From Rutidosis leptorrhynchoides (taxonomy: Eukaryota > Streptophyta > Magnoliopsida > Asterales > Asteraceae): a stretch of 64,000 bases of DNA. A model generated the notes under the pieces. It was not told where the DNA came from. It was given only the letters and a program-made list of their open reading frames with translations, and made no database searches. A program made the translations under genes and the position numbers. Each line of letters starts with the position of its first letter. Within the stretch, counting starts at the first letter, position 1. Of this stretch, positions 1 through 11,056 are shown one piece after another. Location: assembly GCF_046630445.1 (NCBI RefSeq), contig NC_092333.1, positions 5,204,501 through 5,268,500 of the forward strand. Reading direction: 5' to 3'.

Positions 1-206
1 TAATTAATGAAATATCACTACATAAATGATACTAATTTGAGTGATAAATTTATATATTTAGTCATTTCGGGTGAAAGCGGGTTCATCCATGGATGAAATT
101 TTTTCATCCACGTCCATATCCATATCCATTTAGATCGTCCATATCCACGAATAATCGGGTGGATCGGATGGATATCCACTGGATCGGGTATCCATTGTCA
201 TCCCTA
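1..206 (-). mobile_element. Possible hAT-like DNA transposon terminus (fragment)
   Basis: The stretch is built of repeated ATCCATATCC-type words and ends at 192-206 in CCATTGTCATCCCTA. Read on the minus strand this is TAGGGATGACAATGG, which resembles the terminal inverted repeats of plant hAT-like elements. The other end lies before the window, so no target duplication can be tested. The identification rests only on the terminal motif and on memory of such termini. Confidence 0.3.
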
Positions 207-963
207 CCTGTACATCAACCCACCTCCTTTCAGCCCACTCATTTTACCACCCCTATTTTGCAAACCATCATCAATATCACATGCAAAATACAAGAATCAA
301 TAACTGACTGTGAACTTCCACAAGCATGGAAATGTCATGCAATAATTAAAAAATCCATCTAAATTGCCCAGCCATATAGAAGCATTATTTAGCAGACACC
401 AATTTAGTCTCTGTAAGGTTGCTAGAGCTACTAGTACCCTTCAATGGTACTCGTATTACATTAGTACCAGTTACTTGACTACTACGAAAAGAAAAGAAAA
501 TTCTGAAAACGCCGAGTTACCAACCTCAAATAGACTCTCAAACACACCCGTATACATAAATTCCTAGACATGTTTGTAAGTGAGAGAATAGAGATGCAGA
601 TTAGAAATCAAAAACGCACATAAGCTTGTTGTTTCAGCATCAAGGATGAACAACCTTATACAATTCGCTCTAAGATTTATTTTCATCAACTTGGAATGTA
701 TAACTTTCAAATTTAACGAAGTGAGGTTTGCAAGTGAACTAAAAAAAAAAATATAATTGTAGTGACGTTTGGATACCTATGTATATCATCAGAAAAAAAT
801 TGATTGTATACATGATGCATAAGACGGGTTGTATCGGTCCAATTGTGGGGCGTTGGATCCTACTTGTATTGCCAACCCACACCTCAATTCCAAGTATCGG
901 GGCATTGGATGTAAGATTTTGGTCCATGTGCGTTGCTATGCAACGGAAGAAGCAACACGCGTG

Positions 964-966
<3 letters not shown>
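207..966. other. Intergenic, nothing recognised
   Basis: The segment is AT-rich and has no coding stretch with recognisable protein features. A small hairpin-prone stretch around 925-960 (GTTGCTATGCAAC) precedes the (TA)n tract. No gene is called. Confidence 0.5.

Positions 967-1019
<53 letters not shown>
967..1019. repeat. (TA)n microsatellite
   Basis: A pure TA dinucleotide run of about 53 bp. It creates artificial Tyr-Ile repeat reading frames on both strands, which should be ignored. Confidence 0.95.
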
Positions 1020-1024
<5 letters not shown>

Positions 1025-1596
1025 TTTTTAATTACTATATTATCTAATAGACAAAAATGGTGAATAGTAACTAGGAGTATTTTCGGCATTTCACTTTTTT
1101 ATTTATTTAATTTTAACTAACTTTCATTACATCAATAAAGCCCCCTACACTTTTTCATAAATTCAAAACGACCCCCCAAATAGGGTTAAACTGTCAAATA
1201 ATCATTTTTGTAAAAATTTTTAAACAAACTCCACCCAAATATTCAACGGGTTATATCTTCTCGCTCGCAACGAGTTAAGTTTTTCCGACACCATCGTTAA
1301 ACTCGAAATAATTTTAGGAACACAATGTCACTAACTATACGCAAAACGAACGCTTTTTAAAAAACACTAAATATTTTAGGTACTTTTCATACATGTTGAT
1401 TTTTCGTTAAATTTTTAAAAGTCGAAAATTTCATAGCGAAACGCGGAGATGCACATATATTGTTAATTTAAAATAACATTTAAATCTTTCGTGGGTTATA
1501 CCTTTTAGTTCAACTCGAGTTGCGCTTCAACGACATCATCGTTAGCCACGAAATAATTTTACAAACTAAACACAATAAAATAAATTAAAAACCGAA

Positions 1597-1628
1597 CCCC
1601 CGGCGCGAAGCGAGGGATTGAAAACTAG
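1597..1628 (+). repeat. Helitron-like 3' terminus 1
   Basis: A GC-rich hairpin-forming stretch (CCCCCGGCGCGAAGCGAGGG) is followed eight bases later by CTAG and then T. This matches the hairpin plus CTRR end of Helitrons inserted before a T. Confidence 0.5.
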
Positions 1629-1754
1629 TTGGTTCTATATCGTTAAATTCAGGTTGAGAGGTATTAAATTTTTACCTAAATGGTAATTAATACCATACAT
1701 ACTAAATACAGTGGGACTTGTGGTCGTCCCATCTATGTCAATTAATATTAATAC

Positions 1755-1811
1755 CATTATATTATATTATATTATATTATTATTATATTATATTATATTA
1801 TATTATATTAT
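1755..1811. repeat. (TATTA)n microsatellite
   Basis: A run of TATTA pentamers with a single interruption by TATTATTA. It lies between two Helitron-like copies. Confidence 0.9.
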
Positions 1812-2945
1812 ACTTACATACTAAACCTCCTCCCATTTTTGGTCGTTTCAGTTTTACCGAATTGTCGATTTGAGTTTACGTTCACACTACAAATGGTCCT
1901 CCAACTTTCGCACAAATTACACAGCAACCCCTCAACTTTACACTTTTTCAGGGGTAAAAAACGTAAATTTATAATTTAATTAAAATAAAAAAACCTTACT
2001 CCACCCGAATTTATAACGGGCCCTATCTTCTCGCTCGGTGCGAGTTAAATTTTTCCGAGGCCACCGTTCAACTCGAAAAAATCTCACGACCCCAACGGGA
2101 CTAACTATATGCAAAACGGACATCGTTAAAAAAACACTAAATAACGGGCCCTATATTCACGCTCGGTGCGAGTTAAATTTTTCCGAGACCACCGTTCAAC
2201 TCGAAATAATTTTACGAACACAACGCGACTAACTATACGCGAAACGGACATCGTTAAAAAAAATAAATATTTCGGGCTATATTACATACATATATATACA
2301 TATACAACACGACTAACTATACGCGAAACGGACATCGTATATCCAAATTGGACCGCACGTCGAATACAACCGCAGCAACGCGCGGTCGGATTTTTTCTAG
2401 TACATACTAAATACGGTGGGACTTGTGGTCGTTCCATCTATGTCAAAACGGCAACATTACCCCACCCTTTTCACACTTGTATTTCCATTCTTCCCCCCTC
2501 ACCTATACCCAACTTGCAAAAATTACATCAAACTTTAGGGGGGTAAAATGTAAACTCACTAAATTAAAATAAAAACTCCACCCTCACCCTTCGACAGCCC
2601 GTATCTTCCGCGTCGCTCCGAGTTAAATTTCTCCAGGTACTCCGTTAAACTCGAAATATTTTTACGCACAAAACAAAACTAACTACGTTCGAAAAGAACA
2701 CTTTTTAAAAAACGTTAAACACAATGACAACCCGTATCTTCCCGCTCGCCGTGAGTTAAATTTTTCCGACAACACCGTCAGACCTGAAATAATTTTATGA
2801 ACAAAACGATACTAACTACGTTCGAAACGAACACTTTTTAAAAAAACGCTAAACACAACGACAGCTCGTATCTTCCTGCTCGACGCATGGGCCATTTTCC
2901 CTTCTGTAAATAAAACTGCGTTAAATATGAATATCCCGGCCGAAA

Positions 2946-2981
2946 GCCCCCGCCGCATCGCGCGGGCCGGACCTGGACTAG
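2946..2981 (+). repeat. Helitron-like 3' terminus 2
   Basis: The hairpin CCCGCCGCATCGCGCGGG is followed by CTAG at 2978-2981 and then a T run. This is the same terminal grammar as the copy ending at 1628. Confidence 0.5.
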
Positions 2982-3457
2982 TTTTTTATTATTTTTAAAA
3001 ATATTATTTTTCTCTCTTTTTAATACTTAAACCAATTATATTTTAACACATCATCATAATACTCTCAACTCACATCAAAAAAACCCACACCACCACTACT
3101 CCACAAAAATAACCCACACGTCCTAGTCATCAAAATGGTACAAAATGTAACTCACGCCCCCAACCACTACAAATTATCTAATTTCAGCCCACTTATAACA
3201 TGACATAATCCACGAAGTCTATCTATTAAACAACAAACTGAGTACCACCCAAATGTGAACCGTGAACATATCAATCTAACAGTATATATTCTTTACATTA
3301 GCTTCAGAGGCCGTCAGCCTCTAAACCACTATTCATGTTGACCAAGCACTATTTATTTTCTTTGATAGCATTTTCAGCTCTATAGTAAAGAGCATCATTT
3401 TCATCCAAAGTCAAGTGTTAATAAGTTTTTGGAAACTGAAATACATGGCACCTTGCC

Positions 3458-3460
<3 letters not shown>
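2982..3460. other. Intergenic, nothing recognised
   Basis: AT-rich sequence between the Helitron-like block and the first foldback element. No coding signal or repeat structure was seen. Confidence 0.5.

Positions 3461-3536
<76 letters not shown>
3461..3536. repeat. (AT)n microsatellite, left flank of foldback element 1
   Basis: A pure AT run of about 76 bp that directly abuts the inverted-repeat terminus of the foldback element at 3537. Confidence 0.95.
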
Positions 3537-3540
<4 letters not shown>

Positions 3541-4101
3541 GGATCAATGGGAAGTAACCAATCGAGAGGAAGCGGGGAGAAGTAAAAAAAAAATCGTTTT
3601 TTGAAAAAACTTTGTTCACGAACATTATAGAATGGATGAAAATCGACAAAAATAACATTCAAGATAATATTGTTCGTGAAGAATGTTAACGTTTTTTTTC
3701 TTCATGTTTTGTGAAGTAAAATTTAGCCCAATTTAGAGTTTATGGTTTAGGGTTTAGGGTTTGGTGTTTTGAGTTTATTCCATAAACCCAAAACACCAAA
3801 CCCTAAACTCTAAACCGTTCGTGTTAAAAACTCAATCTAAATCCTAAATCTAAACCCTAAATCTAAACCCTAATATCTAAAACCTCAAAATACGCTCGAA
3901 AAACACGATAATTGTTATATATTACTTCTTCGGGCGTTTTCTCGCCAAAATAAAAACATTTATCACAAAGTGTCTCTACTAAATGTTCATATCTTCATCC
4001 AATCTATAATGTTCGTGAACAAAGTTTTTTCAAAAAACGAAAAAAAAAAAAAAAAAAAATTTCTTCCCCCCGAATGGTTACTTTCCTCTTGATCCTACCA
4101 C
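3537..4101. mobile_element. Foldback/MITE-like element 1 inserted in (TA)n
   Basis: The ends are inverted repeats. The left starts GGCAGGATCAATGGGAAGTA, and the right, read on the minus strand, starts GTGGTAGGATCAAGAGGAAA. The inverted arms extend inward (left about 3590-3650, right about 3995-4045, sharing TTTGTTCACGAACATTATAG). The centre holds telomere-like TTTAGGG/CCCTAAA words arranged as a palindrome (about 3733-3817). The element is flanked by (TA)n on both sides, so its target appears to be TA microsatellite DNA, as known for Micron elements of rice. It has no coding capacity. Confidence 0.65.
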
Positions 4102-4127
4102 TATATATATATATATATATATATATA
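4102..4127. repeat. Short (TA)n between the two foldback elements
   Basis: About 26 bp of TA repeats separates the right end of foldback element 1 from the left end of element 2. Confidence 0.9.
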
Positions 4128-4801
4128 GGGGGCAGGATCAATGGGTAAGTAACCAATCGGGGGGAAGCGGGGGCAGCAAATTTTCTTTTTTTCGTTTTTT
4201 TGAATTTTTTTTTTCCGGCATCAAGATCACACGAAAATATGAACATTTAGAAGAGACACTTCGTGATGAATGTTATTATTTAGGCGGGAAAACGATCGAC
4301 AAAAATAACATTTAAGATAATATTGTTCGTGAAGAATATGGACGTTTTTTTTTTCTTCATGTTTTGTGAAGTAAAATTTAGTCTGATTTAGAGTTTAGGG
4401 TTTAGGGTTTGGTGTTTTGGGTTTATTCCATAAACCCAAAACACCAAACCCTAAACCCTAAACTCTAAACTCTAAACCGTTCGTGTTAAAAACTCAATCT
4501 AAATCCTAAATCTAAACCCTAAATTTCTAAACCCTAATATCTAAACCTTATAAACTCTAATATCTAAACCCAAATAGCTAAAACCTCAAAATACGCTCGA
4601 AAAACACGATAATTGTTATATATTACTTCTTCGAGCGTTTTCCCGCCAAAATAAAAACATTTATCACAAAGTGTCTCTACTAAATGTTCATATTTTCATC
4701 TCATCTATAATGTTCGTGAACAAAGTTTTTTCAAAAAACGAAAAAAAAAAAAAAAATAAAATTTGCTTCCCTCCGAATGGTTACTTCCCACCTGATCCTA
4801 C

Positions 4802-4804
<3 letters not shown>
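4128..4804. mobile_element. Foldback/MITE-like element 2 inserted in (TA)n
   Basis: A longer relative of element 1, in the same orientation. Its terminal arms are more complete: the segment around 4195-4290 is the inverted counterpart of about 4640-4750, including the word AAGTGTCTCT. A perfect palindrome with 37-bp arms and a 3-bp centre occupies 4390-4466 and is made of telomere-like TTTAGGG units. (TA)n tracts flank both ends. No protein is encoded. Confidence 0.65.

Positions 4805-4869
<65 letters not shown>
4805..4869. repeat. (TA)n microsatellite, right flank of foldback element 2
   Basis: A pure TA run of about 65 bp that begins directly at the terminal inverted repeat of the element to its left. 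Confidence 0.95.
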
Positions 4870-4872
<3 letters not shown>

Positions 4873-5531
4873 CTTACTTTTTGTGTAAAGATGTTTCCAT
4901 TCAGTAAACAGAAATTATATCTATCACAAGAAAGAAAAAATCAGCAACAAGACCAATCATATTTTATTCACTCATCATAAAGCTTTGAGTACCAACATTA
5001 TGAACATGAAGTGTTTATAGTTAGTTACCACTGTAATGTTCAAATATGCATTTTAAATGCGCTCACAATGACTTGATTATGAGAATTAATGAATTATATT
5101 AACAAGTTGCCAGATACTTCCATAGTCGAATGTGAAGTTCAAGATTATTTTCACATTTATAATTATAATAACAAAATTTTCTTAAATACTGCCATATTCT
5201 CCAAAATTTAATCACATTGATAATTGATTTGATAATAATAACAATAATAAATAATCTGGAAAACACAACAATTATCAGCTTTTTCCAAACATTACACTAT
5301 TATTTCAGCTTAATTTAAACCAACTAATAGCGATGAAAGGTTTAAAGTTTAAACAAACATTCGAACACTAATTCCTTAACGATTTAATACACATCAAACC
5401 AAAGAATGCTCAAGTGTATTACATTCTGCATAAACAAAAACAGCCTAAACTCAAAACAATTCATTCATTTATAGATAGAAAAATAAACATACAAGTCATT
5501 AGACATTTTTATTAAATTTATAGTACCTTTC
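4870..5531. other. 3' flank of the YGGT gene, no further gene seen
   Basis: AT-rich intergenic DNA. The part next to 5531 probably includes the 3' untranslated region of the minus-strand gene at 5532-6224. No other gene, repeat or RNA was recognised. Confidence 0.4.
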
Positions 5532-6224
5532 TTAGTACCCCATCCTGCTATTCTTGAGAACGCCAGCTAAAAACCCCAACACTGCAAAAGCCAACAAAGG
5601 ACTAACATCCAACGTATCGAAAACCGGAGGAATAATATTCCTAAATAAATTCAAATACGGATCACACAGATCTCTAATGGCCGATAACGGTTGTCTATCC
5701 CACGGAATATTCGGAAACCAACTGAGTAAAACCCTAACCAGCAATACACCACTATATATATCTAACCATTTCGCCATTCCAGCAGCCACAACCGTCAACG
5801 GCGTATGCAGCCTCGCCGGTCGGCCACTCATCGTCGCAAAAAACAGCGGTCCAGCTGTTGAAATCACGTTTTGCTGAATGTTTAAATTTAGAGCAAAATT
5901 AGTAAGTTTGTGAGCGAATAATTTGGAAACAGTAACGGCGATTGCGAATAGAGTTGTGATTGTTTTTGTTGCGCCAGTGAGTACTGGTTCCACCGGTGAA
6001 TCAGTGGATAGCTCTGATGACTTGGTGATTACCCCGGCCGAATTGGTGGATAATGATGAAGAGATAAGTAGGGTTTTGTTAGGGTTCCTGATGGAAAAGT
6101 GAGAAATTGGGGATTTTGATTTGGCTAAAGATAGAATTGATGGCTTGTGGTGAAGAAGACTGTGTTTTTGAAGAATTGGGGTTTGGTAAGCGATTAGAGA
6201 TACAGAAGATGAACAGGAAGCCAT
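5532..6224 (-). CDS. YLMG1: YGGT-family protein, YlmG homolog, chloroplastic
   Basis: A single-exon gene of 230 residues. Residues 1-75 are rich in Ser and basic residues and poor in acidic ones, as in a chloroplast transit peptide. A hydrophobic segment (about 86-104) may span the membrane. The YGGT domain lies at about 152-222: a membrane helix (GVLLVRVLLSWFPNIPW), the conserved DPYLNLFRNIIPP stretch (188-200), and a second helix (SPLLAFAVLGFLAG). Length and order fit plant YLMG1 proteins. Knowledge of the family: bacterial YggT/YlmG is linked to cell division and membrane insertion, and Arabidopsis YLMG1-1 affects nucleoid distribution in plastids. The start at 6224 is the first Met and yields the expected transit peptide. 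The protein is expected in the thylakoid or inner envelope membrane. Nothing looks damaged. Confidence 0.9.
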   Translation of the reverse strand: MASCSSSVSLIAYQTPILQKHSLLHHKPSILSLAKSKSPISHFSIRNPNKTLLISSSLSTNSAGVITKSSELSTDSPVEPVLTGATKTITTLFAIAVTVSKLFAHKLTNFALNLNIQQNVISTAGPLFFATMSGRPARLHTPLTVVAAGMAKWLDIYSGVLLVRVLLSWFPNIPWDRQPLSAIRDLCDPYLNLFRNIIPPVFDTLDVSPLLAFAVLGFLAGVLKNSRMGY

Positions 6225-7815
6225 TTTTCTGTATTGAATATGTTATGCTTTTTGGTTGTTAAACCCAATCTTAATAGAGATCGTTAAACGTTATGTGGTT
6301 ATTCCAGAATGTTCTGAAGTGTGATCCTTTATAATTGAAACGAGTGGCAAAGTTACCCCTAATGTTTAGTGAAAGTATGAATAAGCCCCTATGAGTTAGC
6401 TGCCTAAAGAGGATATATATATACCCATCTGTAAGATTAACATGTCCCTGCCGATACATTTTAAAACAATATATACCCATCTATCTATATCTATAATTTT
6501 TTTTTTTTAAAATCTGAAAAAACGATAATATATAAATGAATTTGAACATCAACAATGTCCAAAAAATTACAATGGTATTAGTCTAGTAAACAAACAAATA
6601 CAACAGAGGAAATTTATTACTATCAATTTGAACTTAAATTTCCACGAGAGATCTAATTGAACTTATATTTCTACAAGTAATTTATTAACCATCACCACTA
6701 TACACTTATTTCGTTATTATGTTTTAGTGAAAGTAATTTGTGGACTCGTGGTGTCTGATTTTGTTAAAATTTTCACCTGGTGTGAACTTTGGAGCATAGA
6801 CGAGTAAAGCACCACTCATTAATTTAAGAAAGCTGTAGTTCTAGCGCAAGCTCTGGAGTATTTCAAGTTTTATGAATAACACAATTAACAGCTCGAAGCT
6901 AAATTTCAAAAACCTCGAGAACTGCAGTGTAATCATTGTGTAATACATCCCACCACAACCCACAGCTACCAAACTGGTTCTCTGCTTCTCCCAATTCCCA
7001 TCAAGAAAAAAGTGATACTTGTAAGTTGTAATGATATTGGTACGGAGCATTTGCAAGGCTTTGAAGTGAACATTCAGCAAAAGCATGTGTCTACAAAGCA
7101 CATTGTGCTCGTACTCATCCTCAACTCAACTGCTCAGTTGGGTCGTTAATAGGACAAATCATCCGGTTCTATACATGGATAGGCTTATCTATCAACTGAA
7201 TTACTCACTAGAGTATAATTATAATGAAAGATCAAACCTGAGACAGTTGAGACAACAAAATGGAGCAACCATCATACAAAATAGATTCATAATTCAACAC
7301 TTTCACTAAGTCAAACATCAAAATTTTCTGACAAGAAAAAAACAGAGAAAAGTATAAGAAAATAAGTGCAGGGTCTCACCCATAAAAAGGAAATATCAAA
7401 ACATTTTGCTTACTAGTTATTTAAAAATCATGTTTGATGATACAGCAATAGGAGAAGTATATAATAACTATTAGCATCCGTAACAGGTAAAACAAAACAA
7501 ATACTTGGGACTCGTAGACTCATAGTCACCACCAACATGGAATGCAAATGGCAATTCAAGAATAACACAAAAATTACACAAAGTAAAAAAAGTCTCGACC
7601 AACAGCGCGGTCTTATTCATATTTATGTATTAACATCATAAGCACTAATGATAATGAGACCAGAAATGTTCCTTCAAGAAAATTTAGTGTACTGCAATAA
7701 TTAATGTTCAAAAGCTGGAAATATAAATAATGCAAAACACGATCTTCATTTATCAGGATAAACAACAAACAGATACAGAAAAAATGAACTCTATTTTCAC
7801 TGTCCAGTCATCTCC
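6225..7815. other. Intergenic between YLMG1 and VHA-c
   Basis: Both neighbours are on the minus strand. The right-hand part should include the VHA-c 3' untranslated region, and the left-hand part the YLMG1 promoter. Short open frames here have no recognisable protein features. No repeat family was recognised. Confidence 0.4.
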
Positions 7816-9504
7816 TCAATCGGCTCTGGACTGACCAGCACGGGATGACAAGATGATACCGACGATGAGACCGTACAGAGCCAGAGCTTCAGCAAAAATG
7901 AGGATAAGAATCATACCCACAAAAAGCTTTGGCTGCTGTGCATTGGCTCTGTAAAAAAAGAAGAGAATATTAGACAGACGAAATACCATATGCTATTAAT
8001 TTTATAAGTATTTATTTTTTATAGGAAATAACAAGTGCCTTTTTTCCTAAGCAGTTTGATAATCTCTGAGCAAGGCTTGAAGTCTAGAATAAATATGACT
8101 TATCTAACTAATAATGGAAGCTAAGCCCACACAATATAAGTGTGACCAGTCAATCTTATGTTGTTTAACCATGACAGCCTACTCCAATGGAAATCCGTTT
8201 AATTACTCTAATGTTGCAAGCTAAATCTACCAATAAATCAGTCCTTCAAAGTACAATAGCCAGAAAGTATACGATGAAAATCTACTTTCTTTCAAGTAGC
8301 CAGTTGTATTTAAAAAAGTTCACCTTTATAATTGAAGGATCAAATACGATTTTGACATGAAAATTGGATATGAAGTAAGAACAATACCTAACACCGGCAT
8401 CACCAACAATACCAATTGCCATTCCTGCAGACAAACCAGCAAGACCACAAGCCAAACCAGAAGAAAGATGTGCATATCCATCAAACAAATAATATGATTT
8501 CGCTTTGGGATTGATCCCAGTACTAATAATAACAGCAATAATCAAACCATAGATACCAAGCACACCAGCCATAACCACTGGAACAATCGACTTCATAACA
8601 AGCTCAGGTCTCATCACACCCATTGATGCCACACCTACACCACTCTTTGCTGTTCCATATGCAGCCCCCATACCTACACATATCAATCATTTATTCAATA
8701 AACCAATTCTATTTGACTTTCAGATAAACATCAGCATTATAAATTATATTAGCAAACATAATATATAATATATAATAATATATATACAGTTAATCAAAAT
8801 CAATATCTCACTAAGCGCAGCAATTTATATTTACTCCAGCCATATAAATCAACATATTCAAAGAAAAAATAGAAAGAAAAAAAAACATGGAACGGTAAGA
8901 TGTGCAAAACATTAGAGATAGAATCAGAACCTTAAATTTCTAATCACAAAATTCACAAAAAAGGGACAACTTTTATATCTCAAACATACATAGATGCACG
9001 AATTCAAAATTTCATGTAAGTCAACCAATCATAAATGAGGATATTTGGCTAAGATGCACCAGACATGAATGCAAATAAACCTGTGAATTTGTTGACTATA
9101 AGAGAGATAAAAGTGTAAGCTCCCAACAATATGATCCAAATCTAAAAACTGGGCTTTATTACCGTTTCAAGATCAACAGCGTTCTTGAGTATCTTTCGAT
9201 GTCATTGAGTATGTTTATATATGTGTGTGTATTATTATCATTAGCATAATCTATACGTAAATCGCCGCTTTTAAGATATGAATTTGATGAAACGTACGTA
9301 ATAGTTGTTAACTCAATATGAATTCTATAGTTAATACATAAGAAATTAAGAAATTCGTAAACAATTGAGAAAAAATGGAAATAGTGAATGAAATTGGGGA
9401 TAGGGTTTGAAGACCGTACAAGAGAAAACGAGGGCAGCAGCTGCACCGAGGAAACCGAAGAAAGGGGCGGTTTCATCACCACTGAACGTTGAACCGGAAG
9501 ACAT
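7816..9504 (-). CDS. VHA-c: V-type proton ATPase 16 kDa proteolipid subunit c
   Basis: Three coding exons on the minus strand: 9420-9504, 8388-8673 and 7816-7948. Introns at 8674-9419 and 7949-8387 have GT-AG ends. Splicing gives 167 residues, close to the usual 164-166 of plant subunit c, and both junctions fall inside codons (Cys29 and Arg124). The product begins [18 protein letters not shown] and ends [10 protein letters not shown]. It has four membrane helices arranged as two proteolipid repeats. The proton-carrying glutamate is Glu144 in the last helix ([13 protein letters not shown]). Subunit c forms the rotor ring of the V0 sector in vacuolar and endosomal membranes and carries protons coupled to ATP hydrolysis by V1. 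The start chosen gives the family's N-terminus; an overlapping Met at 9524 is in another frame. The sequence looks intact and strongly conserved. Confidence 0.95.
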
Positions 9505-11056
9505 ATTGCTGTTAATCGACTCACTAACGATTTAAATCGATAGGAATCTAATCGGAGAAAATGTAAACGAGAAGAGGCTTAGATCTGTTTGTTTGGTTGA
9601 TTTTTAACACATGTCCTTCTGGATCACGGTTTTTTTTTCTTTTCTTTTACTTGGAGTTTCCTAAAGAAAAAAATAGGCGATTGATCCCTTAAGTTTGTCT
9701 CAAACTTTTTGTTGATCACTCTCAATTTACTTGCTACACCAAAATTTACTAAAAAGCCCTTAATGATAAGTTTACAAAAATTATTTAAAATTTTTTGTTA
9801 AATTATATGAGGGATATTTTGGAAACAAACCATGATTCAATGGTGGAACAAGTAAAATGGAGTGTGGATATATCATCACCAATAATTTATTAAGCGTTTG
9901 TTCTCTTTCACTAATAATCGTAACTAATATAAGCGAATTACGTTGAATATCTACATGTTCATGACACGTCACACTTGAGGATAATTTGTCACTGTATTAT
10001 CTTTTCACCCTTTTGAGTCATTCTTGTCTTACTTACATCAATTGAATAAATAACATCATCATCATCATCATCATCAATTTAATAAATAAGAACCCTAATT
10101 TACCTTGAATATCACCAAAGGTTCGCTTTACATTCTTATGTGCACTTTTACAAAACGTATCAAACTTTGCACGTCGCTCATCAAGACTTAAATGTGTTGA
10201 CAAGTGTAGCCCAAACTTAATAAATATAATTAGCTAGAAAATTTGTGTAGTTATGACAATTTTTAGTAAATGATGCGGGTGAAGTAAAGTCGTTTTCAGT
10301 AAATAGGTTTGGAAGATACATAGGCCGCTCCGTAAAGTAGTCATCTTATAATCGTTCACCAGCACTTTCACGCTCTATATGTGAATGTAAATTCGAGAGC
10401 GATGTGTTCTTGCACTAGAACTTTCTCCCGCTTTTCCATCAAGTTCTTCGTCGTAAAGTTTCAATATATTGACTAATGTTTCATCGTCTGACGAAGAATA
10501 GCAAAAATTGAAATTGATTGCTCAATGTTTTCTTTGAAAATTGTATAAATTCTTGAATGATCTATGTGTGTAAAATGTAGAAATGATGAGTATATGGTGA
10601 CATTATCGTTGATTTTTTTATTACTTTTTATTGAAAGCGATGGAAAATAACTTCAAATCACTATAAAATAATCAACACGCACGTGAAACACTGGTTTTGT
10701 CTACGAGCATGATTGTTTAAAAATTCGCCAGCAAGCTGCATTGCGACGTCCTAATGGTGTGTTGTGTTCAAAAAATTGGCCAGCACGAACATTGCAAATA
10801 ACATTATTAGTGATTGTGAGGGTAATGTTAGCTTTCGTTAGTAGATTGGGGACTATTTATGGAAGTATTATAAGTACAGGGTCATAAACATAAGGTTATA
10901 AGTCTGAGGTCATAAACATAAATGGTTTTAAGTACAGGGTCATAAACAAAAGATTTATGTTTCCACCTTATACGTTTTACCCGTAACTACCAGTCTACTA
11001 CCACACACAAAAACTCACTTTACCACCAAAACCCTAACAAACCCCTTACGCCGGCA
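9505..11056. promoter_or_regulatory. Divergent promoter region of VHA-c and DUS3
   Basis: The flanking genes point away from each other, so both promoters and 5' untranslated regions should lie here. A phrase built on GTACAGGGTCATAAACATAA is repeated in imperfect form at about 10875-10955, just upstream of DUS3. A (CAT)n run occurs at 10054-10076. No further gene was recognised, and no core promoter element is called with confidence. Confidence 0.4.
10054..10076. repeat. (CAT)n microsatellite
   Basis: Almost eight uninterrupted CAT units in the divergent promoter region. Confidence 0.9.

Larger units (their letters stand above)
1030..2981 (+). mobile_element. Block of degenerate Helitron-like non-autonomous copies
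   Basis: A unit of roughly 110-130 bp recurs, with the words CTCGCTCGGTGCGAGTTAAA, TTTTTCCGA, AACTCGAAATAATTTTA and ACTAACTATACGCGAAACGG. Copies start near 1257, 2029, 2157, 2606 and 2737. A second duplicated phrase (ACATACTAAATAC, GTGGGACTTGTGGTCGT) occurs at 1696-1742 and 2402-2446. Two places have a GC-rich hairpin followed by CTAG, the pattern of a Helitron 3' end: about 1597-1628 and 2946-2981. 5' TC ends were not located, so the borders are approximate. Confidence 0.45.

Noticed and set aside
739-1089. Open frames with long Tyr-Ile runs here and near 3401-3662, 4004-4246 and 4671-4980
   Set aside because: They are translations of (TA)n microsatellites with no other protein signal.
3733-4560. 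Telomere or interstitial telomere block
   Set aside because: The TTTAGGG words are few, degenerate and arranged as palindromes inside foldback elements, not as a long direct array.
9159-9524. A 121-residue open frame at the 5' end of the VHA-c gene
   Set aside because: It is in the wrong frame. The true first exon is 9420-9504, with a donor site at 9419.
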